Assembly (NCBI GenBank): GCA_014155875.1 | Contig: JACEFZ010017425.1 | Location: forward strand, 872,501-936,500 | Length of the DNA stretch: 64,000 nt | Source: Cepaea nemoralis | Taxonomy: Eukaryota; Mollusca; Gastropoda; Stylommatophora; Helicidae | Reading direction: 5' to 3' | Part shown: positions 54,618-64,000 of the stretch, in pieces | How the letters are laid out: each line of letters opens with the position of its first letter | Numbering within the stretch: the first letter of the stretch is position 1 | The notes under the pieces: model-generated | The model's database searches: none | Told to the model about the DNA's origin: nothing | Seen by the model: only the letters and a program-made list of their open reading frames with translations | Program-made: the position numbers and the translations under genes

Positions 54618-56002
54618 CAAGTAACGAAATACCCCCACCAAACTTATGAAAAGTACGAAACTTTGTTAAACAAGTATGAAAATGTATCGACCAAACAGAG
54701 AAATATATCACCCAAACTTATAAAAAGTAGGAACATATGTTAACCAAATGGAAAATAGCTTGGCCAAATAGGAAAAATTTGTTAGCCAAATGGGAAAAAT
54801 ATCGGCCAATTACTAGACATTATCGCAACCAAACTTATAAAAAGAAGAAAAATATTGACCAAGTAATGAAATATCGCATCCAGAACTTATAAAATGTACG
54901 AGTTAACTAAAGGCGAAAAGGCCAAAATACGAAATGTCTCGACCAAGCTTATAAAATCTAGGAAAAAATATTACAACTAAAATATTGATCAAAAGGTATA
55001 AATCCAAAACATTATAAAAGTAACCAAATGTGAAAAATATCGTCCAAAGACAGAAATATTTCAACTAAACTTATAAATAAGTCAACAAAACTTGTGAAAA
55101 TATTTGGTCAAGTACAGAAATAGCTATGGAAAAAGTAAGTCCACAAAACTAAGAAAAAAAATGTAACTTCTGTAGTCAAATGTGTCTTGAAGTTTTATCT
55201 GAAAAGACATTTCACAATACATAATCAGCACCACTTTCCTTGTTTTACGTTACCGAAGGCCTTCACCGTATCTGGTACAGAAACCCTTATATCACTCATC
55301 TCTCCACACTCTTGGTTTCTTTCTAATACAAAGTGGACACATCACCAAGAACTTCAAACCTCCATTGTACACGTGCTCCATTGAAACACCCATGACAGTT
55401 AACAACATGTATGGCCATGTAATCTGTGAGTCCATCGGGGATAGTTCCTCCGAGTATTCATTACCAAAGATCCATTTCCCATGGCTGACATCTTCAACTT
55501 GCTATACCACATCTTATTCTAACATATACTTTACATGAAATTTCCCAAATTTGGGGATCTATTAAAGAATACGTAATGAGATACACAAAGACACTAAGAA
55601 CATATCAGACAAAACAACTCACAAACCAGACTTAGAACTAAAACTTAAACCATATCAGATGAACCACCCAACAAGTACTACTAGAACTCAAAACATAACG
55701 ATATTAAGGAAACGCATACTTACACATTGTCAGACATTGGATTTAAATCCCCTACTACTAACATATCACTGGTGTCGAATTCCCGTTTCACAAAAACACC
55801 CTCTTGTCAGTTGTTAGTGAAAACCATTACACCAGTCCAGAATTGTGACTCTAGAATCTACACTCACACACGATCTATTAAAGAATACGTATGAGATACA
55901 TCAAGACAACAAGAACATATCATACCAAACAATTCACAAACTAAAACTTAAACCATATCAGATGAACCACCCAACAAGTACTACTAGAACTCAAAACATA
56001 AC
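54618..56002. other. Loop between the palindrome arms
   Basis: This is A/T-rich and non-coding. The first part (to about 55160) continues degenerate repeats of roughly 70-80 bp with ACTTATAAAAAGTAxGAAA and GACCAAxTAxxGAAATAT motifs, the same kind as in the arm ends. A direct repeat of about 130 bp occurs at 55562-55700 and 55866-56002 (ATTAAAGAATACGTA to CTCAAAACATAACG). Its second copy ends exactly at the right-arm boundary. Confidence 0.75.
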
Positions 56003-58762
56003 GTCAATCTTTTTTTTTTCTCATTTGACTAACAAATTTCCCTACTTTTCATAAGTGTGGACAAGATATATCGTTACGTGGTCAATATTTTTTTTCTATT
56101 TGACTAACAAACTTTCCTACTTGATTGATATTTTTCCCAATAGGTTAACAAATGTTCGTACTTTTTATAAGTTTGGACGAGATATTTCTGTATTTGACCA
56201 ATAATTTTAATATTTTGTCTAACATATTTTCTTATTTGATGGTTGAAGTGGTACATAGAAGGTGTACTTTTGTCTGGTTGTGAAGTGTGGCACTGAGCAG
56301 GTACACTGAAAAAACATATATTGGTCTTGGAAATGGCTTTCTGGAGAAAGATGTTAAGACACTATGGCCACATAGAAAGGAAATGAAAGTGTGGATGTCT
56401 AATTTGATACGTGATAACGTCGCTGGTTATGACGGCGGACATGTGACCTGTCATGTTACGTGCATTGCCTAAGGTTGAATCGGGGCAGTTTGTTGTGTTG
56501 ATGCCCGGGTGTCCTTTGGTGTAACCGGATAACACTAGAACTATACGGTTATAGAAAAAGAGAGAGAGAGAAGGGGGTGACCATTTTACCCTTCGGATGC
56601 AGTGTTGATGATGCAGTGTATTCACTCCTATACACAGTGATCATCATAAGTTAGGTTCCCTGACTCGACAACCGATAGGACACCCTTTTTCTATAGTTTC
56701 CCTCTTAACCACGTGTCTCAGATGTCCCATTACCCATGTGACCGGATGTAACGCCATATTTGACCAGTTTTAGTGAATGAGACGTAGTTTGGTTGTAGCA
56801 ATTACCCATGTGTGATAGGTGCGACGCCATCTTTGACCGGATGTAACTATTGTCCATGTGTGTCGACTGTACCACTAGGTGCTATTGATCAATACAAAAT
56901 CAGTGCTCGAGACGCTCCTGTCAGAGAAATTACCAATACTAAGGACACTACTTTCTGAACTTAGCAGCCGGCATAACGTCTTGATCATGTCATCGATCAC
57001 TTTAACCCCTACTGTCACTACAGTAACTTCCCCTACAACTTAAGGGGTCGCTTGACCACCCCTTGACTCTTGACCACTACTTGACCAGTACTTGAACACC
57101 ACTTGACCAACTCTTGATCATCACCATGTCACTATACCTACTTTCACCGACAATTTAAGTAGTCACTCGACCATTTACCACTACTTGAGCACATCATCGA
57201 TCACTTTAACCAACACAGGTTCACTACACGTACTTTCCCTTACAATTTAAGTGGTCACACGACCATTTAACCAGTACTTGATCACTACTTGACAACGTCA
57301 CTACTTAATTTATCCATCTCTGTTTCACTACACGTACTATATCCTACAATTTTCTCACTTGAGCGCTTGACCACTGGTTGAGCACTACTTGGCCACTGCT
57401 TGACCACGTCGTCGACCATTTTACCATCACCGTTTCAATATACGTACTTTTCTCTACCTTTTAAGTGTTCACTCAACCACTTGACCACTGGTTGACCGCT
57501 ACTTCACCACGTCATCGATCACTTTAACAAACACAGGTTCACTACACGTACTTTCCCTTACAATTTAAGTGGTCACTCGACCACTTAACCACTACTTGAC
57601 CGCTACGTGGGCACTACTTGACCACTACTTGACCATTGCTTGACCATTAATTTACCACTCTTTAATCATCCCCATATCATTACAACCACTTTCCCCTAAA
57701 AATTTCCTCATTTGACCACTGGTTGACCACTAATTTACCATCCTTTAATCATCACCATATCATTACAACTACTTTTCCCCTACAATTTTCTCACTTGACC
57801 ACTGCCTGACCACTGCTTGACCACTAATTTACCACCCTTTAATCATCACCATATCATTACAACCACTTTCCCATAAAATTTCCTCATTTGACCACTAATT
57901 TATCACCCTTTAATCATCACCATATCATTACAACCACTTTTCCCTAAAATTTCCTCACTTGAACACTGCTTGACCACTGCTTGACCACTAATTTACCACT
58001 CTTTAATCGTCACCATATCATTAAAACCACTTTCCCCTAAAATGTCCTCACTTGACCACTACTTGACCACTAATACCTGGTACCCACCCCTTACCACCGA
58101 ATGACACTACACCATATCCATTGCAATCAACGATCTTTAGCTTTCAAGGATTCATTTGTAACACGTGTGATGTTAGTGAATAAGCTACTATGAACATCTA
58201 CAAAGCACTAATAACCACCCCTTATAAACTAATTTCACTAACCCATACCCACTACTATCCCCACCGCACCTATTCCTTTTATTCGTACTAATATACACCA
58301 CCAATGCGCTAACAGTTCAAAATACTTTAACATACCACTCACCCCCGTTTTACAACCCGTTACTTAATGACTTTTCCATATGCACCCCTCCACGTCTGTT
58401 ATGAACCGACCCCCGTCACACCCGTACGAGATTTTCCCACACTTCGTCGATGTATAAGTTCCCAGTACTACCTTCCAGACTTTCCCACACCTCCCCGCCA
58501 AGGAAAAAAACAATTTATAACTTTGTCTATACATGGTTTAATAAAAACATATACCTTACTTGACTCGTTTGTTATTTTGAATGTTGTATTTTCTATGTTG
58601 TACACATACCTACCGTCACTAGACCACACCTACTCTGATGAGTCACCTCCCAACACCTCTGACCACGCCTACTTTTTCAAAAAACCCGGAGTTATCGCCC
58701 TTTGCGGCGCAAAAGCGATGTGCGCCGCAAAAACGGTCATCCTTTCCTCGTTCTACACTACT
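56003..58762 (-). repeat. X right terminal repeat (copy X3)
   Basis: It ends CTACACTACT at 58762 next to the TATACA duplication. It carries the minisatellite at about 57590-58080 (about five units), further GGTCAAGTxxTGG-rich repeats at 57050-57590, and the 87-residue open frame mirrored at 54003-54266. No known domain is encoded. Confidence 0.85.
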
Positions 58763-58768
58763 TATACA
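58763..58768. repeat. Target-site duplication of X, right copy
   Basis: TATACA follows the CACTACT end of X and matches 47476-47481. Confidence 0.85.
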
Positions 58769-59280
58769 CAGGAATTACTGTACTCATTGTTCTCCTATTT
58801 CGGGTTGTATTTTCTTCCTAGCTGTGCATGATAATTCTCATCAACATCTTTGTGATGTAGCTCATTATACTAATTGTTCGATGTTGATCACATTCCAAGG
58901 CTCCTGATTTCTTTGGGATTGCAATAAATATAGAATTACATAATTCAGGAGGTATATTTCCAGTATTATATATTGCACTCAGCAGTCTGATGACTTGGTC
59001 TATTCCATATTCTTCTAGGGCATTGATCATTTCTGTTGTGATGTTATCTGTACCCTACCTGTACTTGTATGATGTTGACATGAAAAAAGTCTTCTACTTT
59101 TACTGTTACTTCACCAGTAACACTGTCTGATACAGTCCAATATCCTTTGATCATTTTTGATCTCTCTGTATCCATTATAATTGTACTCCTCACTGTTATT
59201 TCTATCTAACAGAATAGATTATTCTATAATCCTCAGATGTTATAATGCCCATTCCTGTTCATCTGGTCTCACATATACCT
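58769..59280 (-). pseudogene. LINE L1 endonuclease-to-RT segment, right of X
   Basis: Antisense MINALEEYGIDQVIRLLSAI, then GALECDQHRTISIMSYITKM and LMRIIMHS. Downstream it would join the RT segment at 47475 across X: the codons before X read TVIPVY and those after read MLRTLI. The equivalent unbroken LINE region reads xxRNAIFMLRTLI. Confidence 0.85.
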
Positions 59281-61289
59281 TCAAAGCTTAGCAGCTTCAG
59301 GATCATCACCCTTCAAAATACATTTGGGAAGGTTTTAGAGAAGATAGTCGCTGTCAAGCTGCAAGAGGTTTTGGAAAGGGGGAAGCTTCTTCCAAAGAGG
59401 CCTGGGGAGCTACAGGCCAGGAAAAGATACCTAGTCAAATACAGCCACTTTTGCCTTTGACGCTTATGAGGGTTTCCAGAGTAGACAAGAAACTATGGTG
59501 GCGGCGCTTGATCTCAAGGATGCGTACAATAGAGTTCGATATGATATTTTGATGACCGTACTGATGGAGAAGGGGGTCAATCCCTGGTTGGTGAACTGGA
59601 TAGCAGCCGTCCTACATTCTCGTCGGATTGCTCTACGTCTGGGTGCATGGACCTCAGAGACACATATTTTAACCCAGGGACTGCCACAAGGATCTGCAAT
59701 CTCTCCTGGTGCTCTTTAACATGTATACGAGCAAAATTGCAAACTTAGAAGCACCAGCGGTTGGAAGGATACTAACATTTGCAGATGATATTCTTGCATA
59801 TAGGCAGGGGAGAAATAGGCGACAGTAGGCAAAGTGATTGACTGGTGCACTGATATGGGTGCTGCCATCCACCCGGAAAAGGCAGCTGTTTTGTGGTGCT
59901 CTCTGGACAACAGGATTGTGAGAGCTGATGATCCAAGCCTCACGATAGATGGTGGAAGCGTCAACAGAGAGAACAAACTGAAGTATCTGGGAATCACATT
60001 TGACAGGAGCCTGTCCTTCAAGGATCATGTGGAGATGGTTGTGACAAGATCTCAAAACGGGACTCAACGCACTTAAAACTATGGCTACAATGGACATAGA
60101 GCAGAGAATACTTTTCAGACTATACCAGCACTTGATCCTCTCAGCGATTGATTATGGACTAGGACTTCTCACTGTCTCAAAGAGTCAGCTAGTGAGACTG
60201 GAGCGCATACAGAACGAGGCTATGCGGGTCATTCTGGGATGCACCAGAGACACCCCAGTGGTGTGTATGCGGTACATCCTTGGTTTGCCGACTGTTGCTG
60301 GTAGGCTCAAGGTGATGCAGGCGAAGGCATACCTCAGAGTAGCTGCTGACACAGATCACCCGTTGCATGAGGCGCTGGACGCAGTTAAGGGCCAGCGACT
60401 GATAAGAGGGAAATCATGGATGGCTCAGTCGGAGGATACGATCAGACAGGTGTGCCTCTTGGAGAACATTAGGTGAGGAGAGGAGTGGGTCAGAGTGCCA
60501 GCGGAGCAGTCAGACTTGTGCACAGTTATAATCACATTGAGCAGGGAGTGGCCAGCAGGGGCCACAGAAGTGGAAATCCACAACTAATTCAGGATAATGC
60601 TCGCCCGGGTGATGTGATTATCTACACAGATGGTTCGGTGTTGAGAGGTAGTAGAAGATCCTGGGGTTTCTTGGCAAAAGCTAATGGGCGACGTTTGGTG
60701 CAGGAGAGCTTGGCATATGATACCACAACATCTAGCTTAAGAACGGAGGCTGAGGCAGTCAGTGCAGCTTGACGCTGGATTGAGAATACGATACACACAC
60801 ACACACATCGTGATTATAACTGACTCAGAAAGCATGCTGAATAGGATGGGGACAGGCAAGCTTCGTGCCGAGTGGCTTGCTTCGCTTCGGAAGTCACGGG
60901 TGGCAAGCGTCGTCTGGATCTTTTCTCCGGGGCATGCTCGTGTGCTGGGGAATGAACAGGCAGACAGATTGGCTGGCTCTGCAAAACTTGGTGGAGTATT
61001 GATGCATGATAAGGCATACGTGGTTGCGGCCTTGTGGGAGCACGTGTACACCACGGAGGAGCAAATGGATCATCATGGTCTGGCAAGAATGCGACAGCGT
61101 GGAGTGACGAGGGGATCTGGCCGATGCTCGACGATTAGGGGAAAGGTGAGACGCACATATAATCAGATTGCTGCTGGTACTATTGGGGTTGGAACTCTTC
61201 GCTGGCTTCTGAGGATGGGGGCGGAGCGCTTATGGGAATGCCCCGAATGCTGTGATGTCGGTTCTTAAATCAGTCAATCAATCAATCAA
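59281..61289 (+). mobile_element. LINE L2, RT-RNase H, forward (original copy)
   Basis: Flanked by TCACATATACCT (59269-59280 and 61290-61301). It is 5'-truncated and ends with the ATCA-repeat tail at 61270-61289. RT parts are LEKIVAVKLQEVLERGKLLP, ALDLKDAYNRVRYDILMTVL and LTQGLPQGSAISPG, with FADD in a shifted frame near 59780. Connection parts are at 60081-60476. RNase H follows: VIIYTDGSVLRGSRRSWGFL (60610), IVIITDSESMLNRM and VWIFSPGHARVLGNEQADRL. The C-terminus is GTLRWLLRMGAERLWECPEC. At least four frameshifts or stops are present, so it is inactive. Confidence 0.9.
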
Positions 61290-61537
61290 TCACATATACC
61301 TAATAGGTTAATATTTATTCTTTTCATTTCATTCTTAATGTTATCAAATTTTCCATCCCCACTCATGGTTCTTACATTCCATGTTCCCACTTTCAATGTT
61401 GATACTCTTTTGCACTCAGTCACCAGTTGACGGTCTGGAGTAAGCTGGTGTACATGACTACCCCTACCGGACGAGGCTGCTCCTATGGATCTCCCATTTA
61501 CATCGTTTCTCTTATTATCGATGAGATTGTAGTACAT
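61290..61537 (-). pseudogene. LINE L1 endonuclease N-terminus
   Basis: Antisense KRVSTLKVGTWNVRTMSGDG and KFDNIKNEMKRININLLGIC. The endonuclease is interrupted by L2. Upstream to about 61950 lies 5' UTR-like DNA with a CACCTTGCCCAAG-type motif and a poly-C/G tract. Confidence 0.85.
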
Positions 61538-61625
61538 GATATTCTTGGCATCTGTACAGAAGGTAGTTTGTGATTGCTTTCCTTCCTAGCAGTGACCATA
61601 CTTATTGATGACCGTAGCCATTGTC

Positions 61626-61645
61626 TCCCCCCCCCCCCCCCCCCC
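61626..61645. repeat. Poly-C tract
   Basis: A run of about 19 C within the L1 5' region. The mirrored copy is a poly-G run near 49103-49116. Confidence 0.9.
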
Positions 61646-61950
61646 GCCAAAAAAAAGAAATTCCCTGCCTAGCGTCATGAATTTGGTGAACATAACCTAC
61701 AACTATATGTTGGCTGCTCTTCAACTTCATCCACCACCTGCACATATGGCTTCACGTAACCCTGATCAGAGGGGGGGGGGACTAAACGGGTACTCCACCT
61801 TGCCCAAGTGTGTCCCGTAGGCTAGCGGAGGGAAGGAGGCATCTTACCTCTCCTTTGATAGGGGATACCCCTACCCCGCCATCCAATGTGTATATTGTTT
61901 ACTTTTTTCTTTCTCACTGCACGTAGCGAGAGATCGACAGCAACGAGAGA

Positions 61951-62390
61951 AGCTGAGGACCCTATACCCTCAGTATATCCATCATCCATGCTGTCTCTCA
62001 TTCACACCCATCTGTCCTTTATCTCACAGTGAACAGCACCTAGAGAAGCTGTGGTAAACACACCCACAGTATATCCATTATCCGGGCTGTTTGTGATATA
62101 TCTTGTTCCATAATTTCAATTATGGGATGTGCACTCACACACAGCAAGAGAAAACCTGTGGGTCATGAACCAGTATCTGTGCCTACACATATCATGTGTA
62201 TTACCGGTGGACTGATCTTATATAAACCCAATAACACAATGCATGGGGCGATGTGATCCTATAATATGTAGTATAACAATCAACGTTACTGACCCTATTT
62301 CGTAGGGAACAGTATGAGTGAATACTTGTATTTGTAGACCTTCCTATTCTGCATACCCCATGTGCATACTGCAAGTACTACACCTACCCC
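61951..62390. other. Non-coding, nothing recognised
   Basis: There is an ACCCxCAGTATATCCATxATCC motif twice (about 61965 and 62070). No coding potential. Confidence 0.35.
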
Positions 62391-62392
62391 CC

Positions 62393-62470
<78 letters not shown>

Positions 62471-62482
62471 CTCTCTCTCTCC
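62391..62482. repeat. (CT)n microsatellite
   Basis: About 90 bases of CT repeat with one interruption. LS/SL-repeat ORFs across it are artefacts. Confidence 0.97.
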
Positions 62483-63414
62483 TTTTTCATATACACCATA
62501 CACTTGTATGTATACTATTGTATGAATGTTTGTTGATGTGTGCAGATATATGTATGTGCGCCCGCACAGATCAATCCACCCAGACTTCAAAACTCGCTTC
62601 GTACACACGATGCACATAATGGAGCATATAAAATAAGTTTTCTTAGTATTACCATCATACTTAGGTGCACACTTCATTGCTCTTTAATATTCGTCCACTA
62701 TGGGCGACCCTCTCACTAACACCCACTCATGCATTGTACGTATATCCACTGGGACTCTCAGCTCTCACTCTCGGATAACTATCATATCTCTATTGCTTCC
62801 AGTCTCCCACCTCCCCTTCCTGTCCCTTTTTTTCACGTACTACTTCCACTCATTTACCTGGGACTGTCACTGAACCATGACCACCCACTACTTTGGTATC
62901 ATTCCCTACCTCGGTCCCCATGACCCACAGCTATGTATAAAAGAGGATAAAGAATACATTCATGGTAGCAGTATAGCCAGTAGTATGTCAGGAGGTATTT
63001 GATGAGGAAATGTGGGCCGTCGCTAAGGGCTGGAAGTCATATTTCCTTATATGAATGTTATACCTCCCCCAGCGGACCACATAGAAAACGGACCTCATTT
63101 TCAAAAAAATGGCGGGTATTTTCTTGGGTCCGGCTGACTACTTCAGGTCCATGGTGTGTGTCTCCCCACCGACTGCCCCGCCCATAGGTGCTTCCGCCGG
63201 CCGCCTCCGCTTTCCCCGGTCCGTCCCGCGACCACTTGAAGACAGTGATGCAAGCCCCGGGCATGTGGAATACTTATATAGATAAGTAGACCGAATAGGC
63301 GCCGGGCACCTGGGTTTGAGTCCTAGACTTGGGAGTGTGCGTGGGTGTGTGTGTACAGGGGTAGGCTGACGTGAGGGGCGCGAGGGAATAGGCCCCTACC
63401 CCGGATATTAGCCT
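62483..63414. other. Unidentified non-coding region with TATA-like site
   Basis: A TATAAAAG string at about 62936 and a GC-richer block at 63160-63260 are the only notable points. Short open frames have no recognisable domains. Confidence 0.35.
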
Positions 63415-63544
63415 TTGCCCCTCAAAGGGGCCACCAACCCACACCTACTGAGAGGAAATGAAGAATGATGAGCCACAATGTCCTGGCCCGATCAAATGTA
63501 ATATATACTACACTTTGATCTGAGCCAAAAGGACCATAGACGAT
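63415..63544 (-). mobile_element. U2 snRNA-headed SINE, second copy (degraded)
   Basis: In antisense it reads CCTTTTGGCTCAGATCAAAG then TGTAGTAT, matching the U2 5' region. TTGATCGGGCCAGGA follows, matching the body of the copy at 10680 (TTGATCTTGCCAGGGGCCAG). The end GTGGCCCCTTTGAGG resembles that copy's GGCTCTGGCCCCTCTAG. The length, about 130 bp, agrees. No target duplication was recognised. Confidence 0.6.
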
Positions 63545-64000
63545 GTCACCATTACCCCTACCCCGGTCAATCTCAAGGAGAAGCTATAGTAGGGTCCATC
63601 ACCGGCTCAGAATGATAGTCCTGTGACTAGACAGCCACCATAGCAGCTGAGTATGGGTTTACCCTCACAGTCTTATCAATCCGAAAGTGAATGTTGTCCA
63701 GATGGGGTAATGGACACCGTAGACAATGTCTATGTGTAACTCGGGTATCTTCAACTTTAGGAAAAAGTCTGAAGCCAGACTACGACTAATAATTCTATAT
63801 ATGGGTATATTACCACAATTAATAAACATGTCATAACATATAGACAGTGATTAATTCTAGAGAAATTAACACCAAAGACTAATCTCAACAGTATATATTC
63901 AATTAAATTAACATAATCAGTGAAATTTGAAAATTAATCATTAAACTATTTTTTTTAATTTAAATAACGCCAGTTATCTCCATTGCGTATTTTGGAAATA
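63545..64000. other. Non-coding end of window
   Basis: No coding text or repeat boundary recognised. It becomes AT-rich after 63790. Confidence 0.4.

Larger units (their letters stand above)
47482..58762. mobile_element. Element X: foldback-type DNA element with 6-bp TSD
   Basis: Both termini are AGTAGTGTAGAACGAGGAAA and its complement, continuing as long inverted repeats of at least 1.4 kb. The element is flanked by TATACA on each side and inserted in the RT gene of L1. Removing it with one TATACA restores the L1 frame. It encodes no recognisable transposase, integrase or polymerase. Ends consist of a non-coding head, a minisatellite and longer divergent repeats. A 6-bp duplication with a 5'-AG end is reported for Polinton/Maverick elements, so a nonautonomous relative is possible. 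Mutator-like foldback elements normally make longer duplications. It also contains an inverted duplicate of flanking DNA at 48907-51966. Confidence 0.75.
56003..61839. repeat. Right arm of large inverted duplication
   Basis: The 5837-bp segment is the reverse complement of the left arm. It comprises X right terminal DNA (56003-58762) and L1 5' DNA with L2 inserted (58763-61839). L1 sequence continues smoothly past 61839 into its 5' UTR, so this arm is the original locus and the left arm is the copy. Confidence 0.88.
46166..61950 (-). mobile_element. LINE L1, full-span host of nested insertions
   Basis: One minus-strand LINE can be followed from its 5' UTR-like region (about 61540-61950) to its 3' end (46166, CATCATGTGCCGTGCC). 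Its pieces are 61290-61950 (5' UTR and endonuclease start), 58769-59280 (endonuclease end to RT start), 46942-47475 (RT middle), 46387-46692 (RT end) and 46166-46282 (3' end). The interruptions are L2 at 59281-61289, X at 47482-58762, a SINE at 46693-46941 and an unidentified 46283-46425 block. The reading frame runs through the X junction once one target copy is removed. Confidence 0.85.

Noticed and set aside
58367..58831. A 154-residue ORF in the end of X (and its mirror copies)
   Set aside because: It has no recognisable domain, and the frame is cut differently in the three copies (47470-47877, 51908-52207). It lies in terminal repeat DNA, so it is probably non-coding.
48907..61839. Palindrome as a pure assembly artefact
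   Set aside because: Not excluded, but the arms differ by many substitutions and indels and X2 shares changes with X3 against X1. That fits a real, older duplication better than a duplicated read.
62318..62677. Open frames across the second (CT)n tract
   Set aside because: Same reason: simple-repeat artefacts.
62930..62950. TATAAAAG as a promoter
   Set aside because: A lone TATA-like string without a following coding exon or other promoter evidence.

Overview
This window looks like invertebrate-type metazoan nuclear DNA. It holds one intron-rich host gene inside dense, nested transposable elements. I cannot place the species. The evidence for a eukaryote is GT-AG introns of 6-15 kb, a polyadenylation signal, mariner elements, several LINE families, SINEs with tRNA-like or U2-like heads, and long microsatellites. 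There are no operons, bacterial genes or CRISPR arrays.

Host gene: the last four coding exons of a TMEM185-family multi-pass membrane protein lie on the + strand (10057-10140, 18809-18985, 25418-25541, 39874-40112), with a poly(A) signal at 40508. The splice phases agree and the joined product follows the C-terminal half of vertebrate TMEM185A/B. The 5' exons were not found and are probably upstream of the window. No other host gene was recognised.

Layout: 1-5.04 kb is a decayed LTR-retroelement with a zinc-knuckle ORF and a protease-remnant/H2C2-finger ORF, and no reverse transcriptase. 5.05-10 kb holds LINE debris, a dispersed repeat, and a mariner split by a GAA-tailed LINE. 10-40 kb is the TMEM185 gene, whose introns are filled with nested LINEs, SINEs, a MITE, a Tigger/pogo relic, two further mariners (one split by a solo LTR) and microsatellites. 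40-46 kb is LINE wreckage with a 1.55 kb nonautonomous retroelement.

46.2-62 kb is the most unusual part. A single minus-strand LINE is split by another LINE and by an unclassified foldback-type DNA element at 47482-58762, here called X. X has AGTAGTG...CACTACT ends and a 6-bp target duplication TATACA. Inside X sits an inverted copy of X's own right half plus about 3 kb of the flanking LINE DNA, giving a palindrome with arms of about 5.7 and 5.8 kb around a 1.4 kb loop. 62-64 kb is non-coding with a (CT)n tract and a second U2-like SINE.

Many insertions keep readable target-site duplications, so their relative order can be worked out. Elements are named here for convenience: L1 (widespread minus-strand EN/RT LINE with an ATGG-type tail), L2 (LINE with RNase H domain), L3, L4, Lz (LINE with a C-terminal C2H2 finger), L6, E1 (1.55 kb nonautonomous element) and X. 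These are working labels, not database names.
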